Assembly (NCBI RefSeq): GCF_029278605.1
Contig: NZ_CP119574.1
Location: forward strand, 840,441-904,440
Length of the DNA: 64,000 nt
Source of the DNA: Cupriavidus sp. WKF15
GTDB taxonomy: Bacteria; Pseudomonadota; Gammaproteobacteria; Burkholderiales; Burkholderiaceae
Direction: 5' to 3'
This document shows, piece after piece, positions 7,827-16,193 of this stretch (position 1 is the stretch's first letter; each line of letters starts with the position of its first letter). Below the pieces are notes generated by a model. That model was not told where the DNA came from, did no database searches, and was given only the letters and a program-made list of their open reading frames with translations. The position numbers were made by a program, and so were the translations under genes.

Positions 7827-9086
7827 ATGGGCCTGAGAGGAAAGCTGCTGCTGCCGCCGGCATTGATCAGCGTGGTGCTGATTGGCTACCTCTTGCTTGG
7901 TTGGGTGCCTGGCGCAGGCCCACCCGGCACGCGCACGGGCATCGCGCTGGTCGCGGCAATCGGGCTGGCGCTGTTGCTTGGCGTCGTCGCACTTGCCATT
8001 CAAGTTTTTCTGGGACGTCCGCTCGGCGCCCTGTTGCGCAACTGTGCCGCGTCCGAGGCCACACGCGAAGATAGCGCCGGCCTCGGCACACCTGATGAAT
8101 TCCATCAGATTCGCCAACTCGTCACGGACCTGCGTGCCCGTGTCGCGTCCGCGCAAAGCGAACTCGCATTGTCGGTGGAGCAGCGCCGACAGCAAGAAAT
8201 CGCGCTGCGCTCCAGCGAAGAGCGCTACGCGCTGGCCATGCGCAGCGCCGATGACGGACTGTGGGAATGGAATTTCCAGACCAACCAAATCCACCTGTCG
8301 CAACGCTGGAAGGCCATGCTCGGCTTTGAGGAAGAGGAAATCCCGGACAGCCTGCAGGCCTGGAGGGAACGGGTGCATCCCGCCGATTTGCAAGCCGTCG
8401 AGCAAGCCTTGGCAAGGCATATCGAAGGGGCCAGCCCGCGTTATCAGCAGCAGTGCCGGCTGCTGCACAAGGATGGGCATTACCGGTGGGTCAATTCCCT
8501 GGGCAGCGCCATTCGCCATGCCAACGGCAAGGCTTTGCGGCTAGTCGGCCTGGACACCGATGTGACCCGGATCAAGCGAGTCGAGGACATTCTCAGGCAC
8601 ATCGTCGAAGGCACCGCCGGCACCTGTGGCGACGAATTCTTTCGTGCTCTGGTGCGCCACTTCGCCGCTGCCCTGGATGTTCCCTGCGCCTTTGTCACGG
8701 AGTGCACGGGGTGGCCACCGCGACGGGTCCACACACTGGCCTTCTGGTTCAAGGACGACTTTCGCGAAAACGTCGAATATGACCTCGCCGGTACACCCTG
8801 CGAAGCCGTTTTCGAGCAGGGCGCGCCGGTGTTCTATCCGGAAGGCATTGGCGCTCTGTTTCCGCGGGAGCAGGGCTTCGAATGCTATTACGGCTTGCCG
8901 ATCCAGGACAGCCAAGGCAAGGTGATCGGGCATATGGCCTTCCTCAATATTCGAAAAATGAAAGAGGAAGAAGTCTTGATGGACTATGTCTACCGCATCT
9001 TCACCGCGCGCGCTGCCGCCGAGATAGAGCGCAAGGCCGTTCTCGAGCACCTGACCCGTGCGCAGGCGGCGCCGGGTGCCAGATAG
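7827..9086 (+). CDS. Membrane-bound PAS-GAF sensor protein without output domain
   Basis: 419 aa. Two N-terminal membrane segments (about 5-26 and 40-60), a short coiled linker (about 95-135), a PAS_3 domain (about 140-255: WEWNFQTNQIHLS, GHYRWVNSLG, DVTRIKR) and a GAF-like domain (about 262-405). The protein ends in a short helix where a histidine kinase, GGDEF or EAL domain would normally follow. Downstream DNA (9087-9532) shows no remnant of such a domain in any frame that I can recognise. It could be a stand-alone signalling partner or a truncated two-component protein. It starts divergently from bufB. Confidence 0.8.
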   Translation: MGLRGKLLLPPALISVVLIGYLLLGWVPGAGPPGTRTGIALVAAIGLALLLGVVALAIQVFLGRPLGALLRNCAASEATREDSAGLGTPDEFHQIRQLVTDLRARVASAQSELALSVEQRRQQEIALRSSEERYALAMRSADDGLWEWNFQTNQIHLSQRWKAMLGFEEEEIPDSLQAWRERVHPADLQAVEQALARHIEGASPRYQQQCRLLHKDGHYRWVNSLGSAIRHANGKALRLVGLDTDVTRIKRVEDILRHIVEGTAGTCGDEFFRALVRHFAAALDVPCAFVTECTGWPPRRVHTLAFWFKDDFRENVEYDLAGTPCEAVFEQGAPVFYPEGIGALFPREQGFECYYGLPIQDSQGKVIGHMAFLNIRKMKEEEVLMDYVYRIFTARAAAEIERKAVLEHLTRAQAAPGAR

Positions 9087-9532
9087 CACCGCGCGGGCTA
9101 CGCGCGAGCGCCGCTTGACGGCCACGCCATCTGTCGCCACCTGACGCGGCCATGGGTGGCGCCACAAGACCAGCCCGTCCTTCCGATGCTGCATTTCCGA
9201 CCGCACACGATCGAGCATGACGTCTCGCGTCGCAAGACAGCGCAAGCGATTTGCTGGTGGCAAAACTGTGCGACGGAAGTGGGCTTTAGCCATCAGAGCG
9301 CGACGCGGCTAGCTTTATCGCTCCTGCATGGAAAGGGCGTAGCAACACTCAGTGGTGCGCCGTGATGAAAATTTGATCTTTGACGGATCAATGCGTGAGT
9401 TCTCTTGCGCACACTACAGCCAAGGACAAGCACTCAGCCTGTCTGAGCAAACCTTGCGGCGTCCCGGCTCAGCCCCGCAGCGCACAAGTCATAGTGAACG
9501 GAACCCTGTAACCACCTGAAAAGGAGTGGAAA
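9087..9532. other. Intergenic stretch without recognised gene
   Basis: About 445 bases. Short open frames exist on both strands but none has a ribosome site plus recognisable protein features. The last 40 bases carry the ribosome site (AAAAGGAG) of the next gene. Confidence 0.5.
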
Positions 9533-9757
9533 ATGCTGAAGAACGTCTTATTGCTCGTTGCGGCGAGTGCCGCGCTCGGTGCTGGAGTAGCCCATGCAGG
9601 CATCGGGATGCGGGACGTCTACACCGATGGCGCTGTGAAGGAGCAGGAGCCCTACACCAATGGTGGCAGAGCAAGCACCGATCGGTGGGATGTGTTTACG
9701 GACGGCGCGAGAATCACCAACCGCGATGGATATATCGAAGGGCGCTCAGAAAAGTAA
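9533..9757 (+). CDS. Small secreted protein with YTDG repeats
   Basis: 74 aa with a clear signal peptide (MLKNVLLLVAASAALGAGVAHA, cleavage near residue 22). The mature 52 residues contain an imperfect triplicated motif: RDVYTDGAVK, EPYTNGGRAS and WDVFTDGARI. AAAAGGAG precedes the ATG and a hairpin terminator follows, so it is an independent gene. This type of short periplasmic repeat peptide is common in Cupriavidus, often near stress or metal genes, but I know no assigned function. Confidence 0.8.
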   Translation: MLKNVLLLVAASAALGAGVAHAGIGMRDVYTDGAVKEQEPYTNGGRASTDRWDVFTDGARITNRDGYIEGRSEK

Positions 9758-9814
9758 GTGCCGACGGCTTGAAGAAGCCACCAAGTGATGGGCGCGACCT
9801 CTGTGCGACCATTT

Positions 9815-9850
9815 TAGCCCCCCGAGAGAATTTCTTTGCGGGGGCTTCTT
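9815..9850 (+). terminator. Rho-independent terminator of the YTDG peptide gene
   Basis: AGCCCCC (9816-9822) pairs with GGGGGCT (9840-9846) around a 17-base loop, followed by TCTT. The T-tract is short, so strength is uncertain. Confidence 0.6.
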
Positions 9851-10376
9851 ATGGCGGTACACCGGGTCCTATAAGGCGCGCTTGACGACGCCGTCGCCAC
9901 CTGGTGAGTGCTCGAAAATTTTTGTGAACCGCAGCGATGCTTTCCGACTCGGCTAGCCCTTGCATCGGGTTCGTCGAACCGGCCGCTAACCAGCTGAGCA
10001 GCAAGCCATTCGTCAAACGCCAACAGCTGTCAAACGTCAACAGCTGGCCTAGTGACCGCTTCACGCTCACGCACCGCGACAAATCCGGACGGCGGTGCTC
10101 AATGACCAACCCCGCTCATTCTGAACGGTGGTATTACTTCATAGGCGTCAGCCCTTGGCTAGGTGCGTTCACAAGCCGAGGCGGTAGCGGTCGCCGAGCC
10201 GGCGCAGCGCACGAAGCGGCTGCGACACCGATCATCATTAACCTCGACAACAAGGCCTGGATTGAACCCCGTGTCGGTCGCGACGACGCCATGAACGACC
10301 AGCGGGTCTACGACACTGAACCAGCTTATGGCATCGGATCGACACGTAGCCGATTAGGCGACCGGAAAGGTCATGT
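9851..10376. other. Intergenic stretch with a 17-bp tandem repeat
   Basis: No recognised gene. An open plus-strand frame (9937-10386) gives a protein without family features and no ribosome site, so I do not call it. TCAAACGYCAACAGCTG occurs twice head to tail at 10013-10029 and 10030-10046 with one mismatch. Confidence 0.45.
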
Positions 10377-11219
10377 TCAAAGGTAAGAGCGATCGTTGAG
10401 GCCTGTTGCAAGCAGCGCATGGGTTGGCGGCCTATTCCACCAGAATGACAGCAAGGAACTAAGCACGCGCAGTATGCGCATGGGGTGGATGGCACATTGG
10501 CGGACCTGCTCGCTGCGGGCTTCGCCATACAGGCACCAGGTACAGAAATGCTCGCAGTTGTTACTAAGCAGCCGATAGCGGTTCTCTCCCAGGCGAGAGC
10601 GTGCCCGCCTAACCACCTCCTCGCTAGTAAAACGTGGAAGCAACCCGGTTCTTACCTCGACGTCATTGCCCGCGCCGAAGTGTTCCAGGCTCAGTTCTTC
10701 CACCGGCCCGGTGTGCAGCCCACGGCAAAGGCCCGCATAGTGCAACACGCGACCGTTGCCAACATAAATGCCGTGGTGGCAATAGCCGCGACGCGGCGTG
10801 ACCAAGTGCGCGCCGATCGGCGGCTCGCGCGCCGCTTCGCACTGCGCGACCGACGCCTGCCAGCCCGTCTCGCTACCATGCGTCGCTTGCTCCTTAGCGC
10901 TTTTCCATCCTTGTACAACGCGCCCGCATGCCAATGGAGCTTGGAGGCAAGCTGTCAAAGCGGGACGAATGCAAAACCGTGCGCAATTGCGAGATTTGTT
11001 CAAATTCGCTTTGTCCATCGGCGCCAAGATGCACGGTGGAGCGTCATGGCCGCCCTTGGCTAAGGAGGCTGATGTCTCACTGAGTCGGCAGTCTTTCCTA
11101 TAGGCCTTGGCGACGCCATCAAATTGCTCGCTATCGCTTGGCGCTGCAATGGCAGCCTCGGCGATATCCAGCGACAGCTTGGCTGCACGTGCACCGCTAT
11201 TGATCTGTTTTCTCTTCAT
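10377..11219 (-). CDS. LRAT/H-rev107-like protein fused to decayed BufA1 N terminus
   Basis: 280 aa. Residues about 125-235 form an LRAT (NlpC/P60-like) domain: catalytic His in HHGIYVG, VLHYAG, and nucleophile Cys in SNNCEHFCTWC. These proteins are acyltransferases or lipases acting on membrane lipids. Residues 1-75 align with BufA1 across its whole length: SGARAAKLSLDIAEA against the signal peptide, DGVAKAYRKDC against AGIAKAGKNDC, and CILAPMDKANLNK against WILVPAGTCEKI, but the signal hydrophobicity and most Cys are lost. The frame stays open between the two parts. Translation may really start at a downstream GTG/TTG, leaving the first part as a fossil. The DNA before the start also resembles the bufA1 control region. 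Confidence 0.75.
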   Translation of the reverse strand: MKRKQINSGARAAKLSLDIAEAAIAAPSDSEQFDGVAKAYRKDCRLSETSASLAKGGHDAPPCILAPMDKANLNKSRNCARFCIRPALTACLQAPLACGRVVQGWKSAKEQATHGSETGWQASVAQCEAAREPPIGAHLVTPRRGYCHHGIYVGNGRVLHYAGLCRGLHTGPVEELSLEHFGAGNDVEVRTGLLPRFTSEEVVRRARSRLGENRYRLLSNNCEHFCTWCLYGEARSEQVRQCAIHPMRILRVLSSLLSFWWNRPPTHALLATGLNDRSYL

Positions 11220-11222
11220 GAT

Positions 11223-11345
11223 CTATACCCCGACGTGTGAATGGACAGGAGGGGTAGCTGTCTCTGCGCTGAAGTATGAGAAACAGGGCTCACACTTGCG
11301 TCGCACAATCCTCAAATTTTCTTCACGACGACCACGGCCCGCGGA
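11223..11345 (-). promoter_or_regulatory. Copy of the bufA1 upstream region
   Basis: Upstream of the LRAT gene the plus-strand sequence GGACAGGAGGGGTAGCTGTC, then TGCGCTGAAGTATGAGAAAC and CAAATTTTCTTCACGA, matches 3910-3995 upstream of bufA1 in order and spacing. The last block is identical over 16 bases. This supports duplication of bufA1 with its promoter, and marks the conserved blocks as likely regulatory. Confidence 0.65.
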
Positions 11346-11997
11346 ACCTTCAGAGTGGGCGCTTCTGGCGGTTGCAGCGCAGTGGCACTTGGAGACTGCG
11401 CCAGAATGCAGATCAGCCGTCGACATTCGCCGGGGCGGGGGCAGCGCAACTATCCAGATCAGGATCTGAAGCAGGCGTTAGGGGCCGCCGGTGCGCTTGG
11501 CCTGATTATTGCCGACAGGCGATCCTCATCGCGCACCGGCACGACCTCATTGCGTTGTGCGAGCAGCGCATGTCGGACTATGCGAAGGCATAGGAGACGG
11601 GCCGTCTTCGGCGGCCGGTAGAGGGGGCTGGGTCGAGGTCCCCGGAAAGCTCGGCCCGTCAATGAGTCTGCATTATTGGCGGCTGACTCTACGATGAAGC
11701 CATGGAGGGCCTCCCGCCTGGCACGCGCAGGGAAGACATTCCGGATGACTGGCGCAGCCCCGGAATTCGACGTCGGCAAGGGAGACTTTGCAATCATGGT
11801 ACGGTGACAGCCGACTACATTGGATCCCCCACAGCGCGGATATCCGCTGCAAGCCTGGGAGCAGGCGGACCGATCCGAAACCCCACAGTTGGTGGCGTTC
11901 CTGACCTTACCTCATAGCACACGAATTCTTACAGTTGCTATCTGTATCCAGCGGTATCCTCCCGGAAGTTTATCTATCCCCAGCAGAGAGAAAGTTG
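11346..11997. other. Intergenic stretch without recognised gene
   Basis: About 650 bases. Several short open frames on both strands show no domain, signal peptide or ribosome site that I trust. The last bases hold GAGAGAAAG, the ribosome site of the lipoprotein. Confidence 0.45.
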
Positions 11998-12435
11998 ATG
12001 AGCCGCCCAGCCGTACTGACCCTTGCCGCCGCTTCGTTGCTGAGCGGTTGTGCCATTGCCCCATATGATGACGGGTACTACGGTGGCCAGGCTGCACCCT
12101 ATTACGGTGGATATGCTGTACCCAGTTATGGTGGGGCGTACTTCAATTGGAGCAATGGCGGCTACTATGGCGGTAGTAGGGAATGGGACCGAGACCGCCA
12201 CAACCGGGACGGGGGTGACCGCCGAGGCTGGGACCGGGGCGGGAACCAAGGCGAACGGCGAGGCTGGAGCTCTGGCAATCGAGGGGAAAGCCGTGACGGG
12301 AACAACGGCAACCGAGCAGAGGGCCGGGGCTGGGGGCGAGGTCAGGAGCGCGGCCAAGCCCAAAGGGACAACCACGGTGGTGACCGTGGCGAGAATCGTG
12401 GCCGGGGGCGTGGCGGCGATCGAGATGGCGGTTGA
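11998..12435 (+). CDS. Tyr/Gly- and Arg/Gly-rich lipoprotein
   Basis: 145 aa. Lipoprotein signal MSRPAVLTLAAASLLSGC with lipobox LLSGC (Cys18). Residues 20-60 are Tyr/Gly rich (YYGG repeats); residues 65-145 are a low-complexity RGG/DRDG-rich tail of positive and negative charge. The start at 11998 is chosen because only it gives the signal peptide. Same design as the lipoprotein at 29832-30086. No function is known; surface or nucleic-acid interaction of the RGG tail is speculation. Confidence 0.75.
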   Translation: MSRPAVLTLAAASLLSGCAIAPYDDGYYGGQAAPYYGGYAVPSYGGAYFNWSNGGYYGGSREWDRDRHNRDGGDRRGWDRGGNQGERRGWSSGNRGESRDGNNGNRAEGRGWGRGQERGQAQRDNHGGDRGENRGRGRGGDRDGG

Positions 12436-12494
12436 GTTGGCCCAACCTTGGTTCAAGATCAGAAGCAACTCCGAGCTCTTGCGCCAACCCTCCT

Positions 12495-13043
12495 TTACCG
12501 AATCGCCCTGAGCCGGGAATTCACCGCATTCACGTCGAATCCAGCCGGGTCGAAGATACCGCCGACCCAGGTTCGGTAGTCCAGATGTTCTTCATTTTCA
12601 GGGTCCGCTAACGCTTCCCGGAACCGGTCATACCCGGACACGCCTCCGACATCTTCAGGAGGGCAAGCGTTCTCACCAGCCAAGCACACCGGCAGTGTCA
12701 GAGCCAGGTCGGGCACGCCAATAGCCTCGACCACGATACGATGTTGCCAATTGTCTCCGAAGTCGTATTGGTATTCGAATTCGGTATCGGAGCCCAGCAC
12801 TTTGCTCAGCCGCACGGCCTTCTCGGGCAGAGCGTGGTCGTCCGGAAATTCGTCGTCCAGTACACCGTATGACGTGCCGCCAATGTTAAACAGATGTAGG
12901 TCACTGTCTTCCCAGCCCATGACCGCCTGGATGATCTTATGGAGCTTCGGGAGTTGAATATTGACTGGCACGACGATGCGACGCCAGACCAAAGGTTTCA
13001 CGTCAAGCAGTTCTATCCGTAGGATGGAAGCAGTCTTCGGCAT
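12495..13043 (-). CDS. Plasmid pRiA4b ORF-3 family protein
   Basis: 182 aa from the ATG at 13043. The family hallmarks are clear: RIELLDVKPLVWRRIVVP at the start, LHKIIQAVMGWEDSDLHLF, YQYDFGDNWQHRI, and PPEDVGGVSGYDRF. Members are widespread on plasmids and genomic islands; the biochemical function is unknown (some are annotated as IS1096 TnpR-like). Upstream ATGs at 13061 and 13079 are possible but add no conserved sequence. Confidence 0.88.
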   Translation of the reverse strand: MPKTASILRIELLDVKPLVWRRIVVPVNIQLPKLHKIIQAVMGWEDSDLHLFNIGGTSYGVLDDEFPDDHALPEKAVRLSKVLGSDTEFEYQYDFGDNWQHRIVVEAIGVPDLALTLPVCLAGENACPPEDVGGVSGYDRFREALADPENEEHLDYRTWVGGIFDPAGFDVNAVNSRLRAIR

Positions 13044-13142
13044 GGGGCTGGACGGGTAGACCATGGATCGGGCGCCCATTGTATCGAAGAGGGGTGGCCG
13101 GGATTCTTAATCATGCTCCGTAGCAGATAACTGCGAATCCCG

Positions 13143-13750
13143 GTCGGCCCTCACACTGCGACGCAGGCCCGGCTCGAAGCGGGATGCAAGGAACTCGAAG
13201 CGAGTCGGCGCCAGTTGGAGGCATTGCGTACCCAATTCTCGACCGAGCTGGAGCCGGCCGGCGAGCAGGTGACGCTCGCGCAGGAGCGGGCCGAGGCCAG
13301 CGAGCGGCGCAGCTTGCGCGAGCCGGACCAGGGGCGCACGGTCCGCCAGAAGAGCGAGCGCACCGCCGTAGAGTTGCGTGGCGAATTGGTGGCGGCACGT
13401 AGCGAGGCCCGCGACGCCGCCGTGGCGCAAGCCGAGACCCGTGCCCGGCTCGATGCCCAGGTCGCGGCGTTGGCAGATCTGCTCGCGGCGGCGCAAAGGC
13501 TGCAGCTCGTTTTGAAAAGCAGGCCGCCAAGGACAAGGCGGCTGCAAAGAAGGCTAAGGCCACCGGCGCAAAGAAGGCAACGGCTGGCAAGGTGGCTGCG
13601 AAGAAGCTCGCTGAAAAAAAGGCGGTGCCCGAAAAAAAGGTCGCCGCGAAGAAGGCGGCTCCGGAAAAGGCAGTGAAAGCCGTCACGAAAAAGCGGGCTC
13701 CGGCAAAGAAGGCGGTTGCGCCGGTAGCCTCGCCTGAATCGGCGGCCTGA
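13143..13750 (+). pseudogene. KfrA-like coiled coil with histone H1-like tail, frameshifted
   Basis: In one frame (13143 to about 13490) a coiled coil is encoded (ARLEAGCKELEASRRQLEAL, then alternating E/R/A heptads). From about 13495 the coding moves to another frame giving AKAAARFEKQAAKDKAAAKK and an AKKA/APEKA tail to the stop at 13748-13750. The N-terminal DNA-binding part is missing and no start codon is visible. KfrA-type proteins bind plasmid DNA. One indel plus a lost 5' end make it a remnant. Confidence 0.65.
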
Positions 13751-13894
13751 TTTATTGCCTCGGCTGGCACGCGATGGTGCCACCCAGTTGATAGGCCGAA
13801 GATGCGGGCGCATTTCTCTACATTGCGCCCCGCATCGACTGGGAAAGTAAATGCTGCGCGTGGTGCCGACAGCGATTCCTCTCGTGGTTTTATT

Positions 13895-13940
13895 GGGCCT
13901 CTAGCTCATGCCTGGTTAGAGCAGCGGACCTTTCCGCTTC
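13895..13940 (+). other. Degenerate tRNA-like 5' half
   Basis: The sequence reads like a tRNA acceptor, D-arm and anticodon arm: CTCTAGCTCA, GGTTAGAGCA and a GCGG/CCGC stem with a 6-base loop. No T-arm or matching 3' acceptor follows, so it is a fossil or coincidence. Confidence 0.4.
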
Positions 13941-14021
13941 TTCTGCAGACCTATAGAACAGCGGCGGTGGAAAACTGTTCGCAAGAGGTCGCCTTCGGGT
14001 AACATCTCGCGCTCCACGCAA

Positions 14022-14098
14022 GGGCCGGAAGCTTAAGTGGTATAAGCCGTCGACTCATAATCGACTGATAGTGGGTTCGAGTCCCACCCGGCCCACCA
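14022..14098 (+). tRNA. tRNA with anticodon CAU (Ile2-like or Met)
   Basis: 77 bases fold as a full cloverleaf: acceptor GGGCCGG/CCGGCCC, D-stem GCTT/AAGC, anticodon stem GTCGA/TCGAC with loop CTCATAA (anticodon CAT), T-arm GTGGG-TTCGAGT-CCCAC, discriminator A and encoded CCA. The anticodon arm context (GACTCATAATC) is typical of lysidine-modified tRNA-Ile2. Position 8 is A instead of the near-universal T, and the acceptor differs from usual chromosomal tRNA-Ile2, so it may be an accessory-element tRNA. Confidence 0.85.
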
Positions 14099-14210
14099 AT
14101 AATAGTGGTTCTCGGCATGCGAGGGATAGAGTGGGATACAACGCCGCCGTCGAGTACCCGCGCTTCCCGACAGCGGACTGTTCATTGTCGAAAGGACAGA
14201 CCGCACCAGC

Positions 14211-14585
14211 TTACTCTGTCCAATGTGCATCCACCTCTCTCATCAAGTGCCCCGCGAGAATATAGTCCCCCAACCTCGCCGCCTTTGCCTCCAGGCACTC
14301 TAGCTCATCTGCCGGCAAGTCGTTGAGCTCAAACTGACAGTACAGATTCCGCTGCCGGAACGTTGTCTTTGGTCGCAATAGGCCGGCAACGAGCGCAGCC
14401 GGCGAGCGTACGACAATGTTTTCGTGCCCGCGATACTCGACGCATATCCCAACCTTCTGGCCGAGCCTGCCGAGTTCAACTGCATCCTGCCAACCTGACT
14501 CGTAGTCCAACTCGACCACCGTTACTCCCTCTGTTTCCAGGAGCTTCAGTGCCTCCCCTCTGGTTCCAGCTCGAGCTGTCGCCAT
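14211..14585 (-). CDS. Hypothetical protein
   Basis: 124 aa, no family recognised. Composition is that of a normal soluble protein (KLLETEGVTVVELDYESGW, ICVEYRGHENIVVRSPAA, LPADELECLEAKAARLGDYI). It starts in a sparse region right of the tRNA and has no operon partner. Supported by amino-acid composition and length only. Confidence 0.5.
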   Translation of the reverse strand: MATARAGTRGEALKLLETEGVTVVELDYESGWQDAVELGRLGQKVGICVEYRGHENIVVRSPAALVAGLLRPKTTFRQRNLYCQFELNDLPADELECLEAKAARLGDYILAGHLMREVDAHWTE

Positions 14586-14589
14586 TCTG

Positions 14590-15125
14590 TCCTCCGCGGC
14601 TTCCCTCGGCGGCCGTCGGCGTATTTGCCAGCCGCAAATATGGCGTGTGGCTATTTGTGCACTTCTTCGGCCATGGTCCTATATTGCACGGCAACATTGT
14701 AAGGGGCAGCTTCGTTTGCTGGATGCAGCCCTTCGCGCAGATAGGAATCCTTGCATAAGGCTGGGAAGACGCTGGGGGGCTATGTACCGCGAAGCGTGGT
14801 ATCCGGGCAGGGCCCATCGACGGCTGTTGATGCGCGGTGCTCAGAGCTACCGATGCGGCTTCTCCGAAGGGGTCGCTATATGGTCGATATTTTATGACGT
14901 CGGGGCTCGCCGACTGCGTGGCGGAGTTCGCGGTATTCGATGATTCCTTCGCTGCATGCAGGGCACTGCATTGCCCTCAGCACAATAGTCTTGTTTGGCT
15001 CAGGAGCTTCTATCTCTAGCGTCGCTGCGGTCACGGGGCATTGCATGATGGCGGAGGGGGGTTGTAGCCAGGCGCGGATAGTCAAGAAAGCCTTTTGCGC
15101 CGCGGACTCGGCAAATTCAAGGCGT
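14590..15125. other. Sparse region with a possible small zinc-ribbon ORF
   Basis: On the minus strand 14876-15169 is open and contains MQCPVTAATLEIEAPE and, 20 residues on, AMQCPACSEGIIEYRE, which resembles the N-terminal zinc-ribbon of DUF4145-type proteins cut short at 14876. Its 5' part overlaps the end of the PstS-like gene. I regard it as a possible gene fragment. Nothing else is recognised. Confidence 0.3.
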
Positions 15126-16193
15126 TTATGGCTTGGGGCCGGGCGTGCTCGCCATGCTTTGCAAGCCAATCATGGCACCGGACTCATCAGTGATTCGCGC
15201 GAGTTCGCGATAGGCATTTGCCTGAACGCGCTCCGGTAGGGGGACGAACTTTGCCCGTCGGGCCAAGTCGTCTCCGCGCAAGTATCCCCAAGTGACAAAG
15301 CGAAGCGCTGCTAGAGTTTGCTTTGCAGATTTACTGATTTCGGGCACGGCCACGAACGTGCCCATCGTAATGGGCCATGTGTCTCGGCCCGGGCGATTGA
15401 CAAGACTACTGGAAAAATCGCCCTTTCTGTTCCAGTCGCTATTCAACACAGCCTCGCGGAAGCTGCTGACCTGAGCGGTAACGAAATTCCCTGCAGCGTT
15501 GCGTAACTGCACGGGGCTCAGGCCGGCGTCGAGCACGTAGTTGTAGTCGATGTAAGCGATGGTTCCAGGGGTGCTTCGGACCGCTCGGACGACCTCGTCG
15601 CTTCCTTTTGCAGTGAGAAAACCGACCGGCCAGGAGAGGGAAGACTTCGTGCCGAAGGCAATCTTCCAATCGTCGCTGACATTGCTCAAATAGTCCGTGA
15701 AGTGAAAAGTCGTGCCTGAACCGTCAGCGCGTACCACCGGTCGAATCTTCAGCTTTGGAAGCGAGATACCAGGATTCAGCGCTTGAATTTCGGTAGCATC
15801 CCACGCGTCAAGTTTCCCTAGGAATATCTTGGCCAGCACGTCGCCGGTAAGCCGCAATTGGCCCTGGGCAACAGAAGGAAGATTGACAACCGGAACAGCC
15901 GCAGTTACCACGGTTGGCACCAGTACCAAATGGACACGCTTTGCTTCCGACGCCGAAAGTGGCACATCCGACGCCCCAAAATCGATGCCTCCATCGCGTA
16001 CGCGCTTCATGCCCTCGCTCGAGCCCACCGCTTCGTACGCGATATTTACGCCTGTGGACGCTTTGTAGGATTCCGCCCAAATCTGGTAGACGGGTGCCGC
16101 GGCGGTTGAGCCTGCCCCACGAACCTGCGCGCTCGCAAGAGGAGAGATAAATGGCATCAGAGCGGCAAGGGCGAGTGCAGCTTTATATGGCAT
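15126..16193 (-). CDS. PstS-like phosphate-binding periplasmic protein, orphan
   Basis: 355 aa from the ATG at 16193, which gives a signal peptide (ALALAALMPFISPLASA). PstS features: RGAGSTAAAPVYQIWAESY, GGIDFGASDVPLS, RPVVRADGSGTTFHFTDYLS (phosphate ligands) and TPGTIAYIDYNYV. It would bind phosphate in the periplasm. No pstC, pstA, pstB or phoU gene is nearby, so it would need a transporter encoded elsewhere or have a different job. The start is uncertain: the frame is open to 16379 and the ribosome site before 16193 is poor. Confidence 0.82.
   Translation of the reverse strand: MPYKAALALAALMPFISPLASAQVRGAGSTAAAPVYQIWAESYKASTGVNIAYEAVGSSEGMKRVRDGGIDFGASDVPLSASEAKRVHLVLVPTVVTAAVPVVNLPSVAQGQLRLTGDVLAKIFLGKLDAWDATEIQALNPGISLPKLKIRPVVRADGSGTTFHFTDYLSNVSDDWKIAFGTKSSLSWPVGFLTAKGSDEVVRAVRSTPGTIAYIDYNYVLDAGLSPVQLRNAAGNFVTAQVSSFREAVLNSDWNRKGDFSSSLVNRPGRDTWPITMGTFVAVPEISKSAKQTLAALRFVTWGYLRGDDLARRAKFVPLPERVQANAYRELARITDESGAMIGLQSMASTPGPKP

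Noticed and set aside
9937..10386. 149-codon open frame
   Set aside because: No ribosome site or recognisable protein features; composition is unlike the neighbouring genes.
12000..12470. Minus-strand 164-codon frame opposite the lipoprotein
   Set aside because: Val/Ala/Pro-rich shadow of the RGG-rich gene; no start signal.
13107..13813. Minus-strand frames of about 220 aa
   Set aside because: They are shadows of the Ala/Lys/Glu-rich coding on the plus strand (Phe/Leu/Ala-rich artefact).
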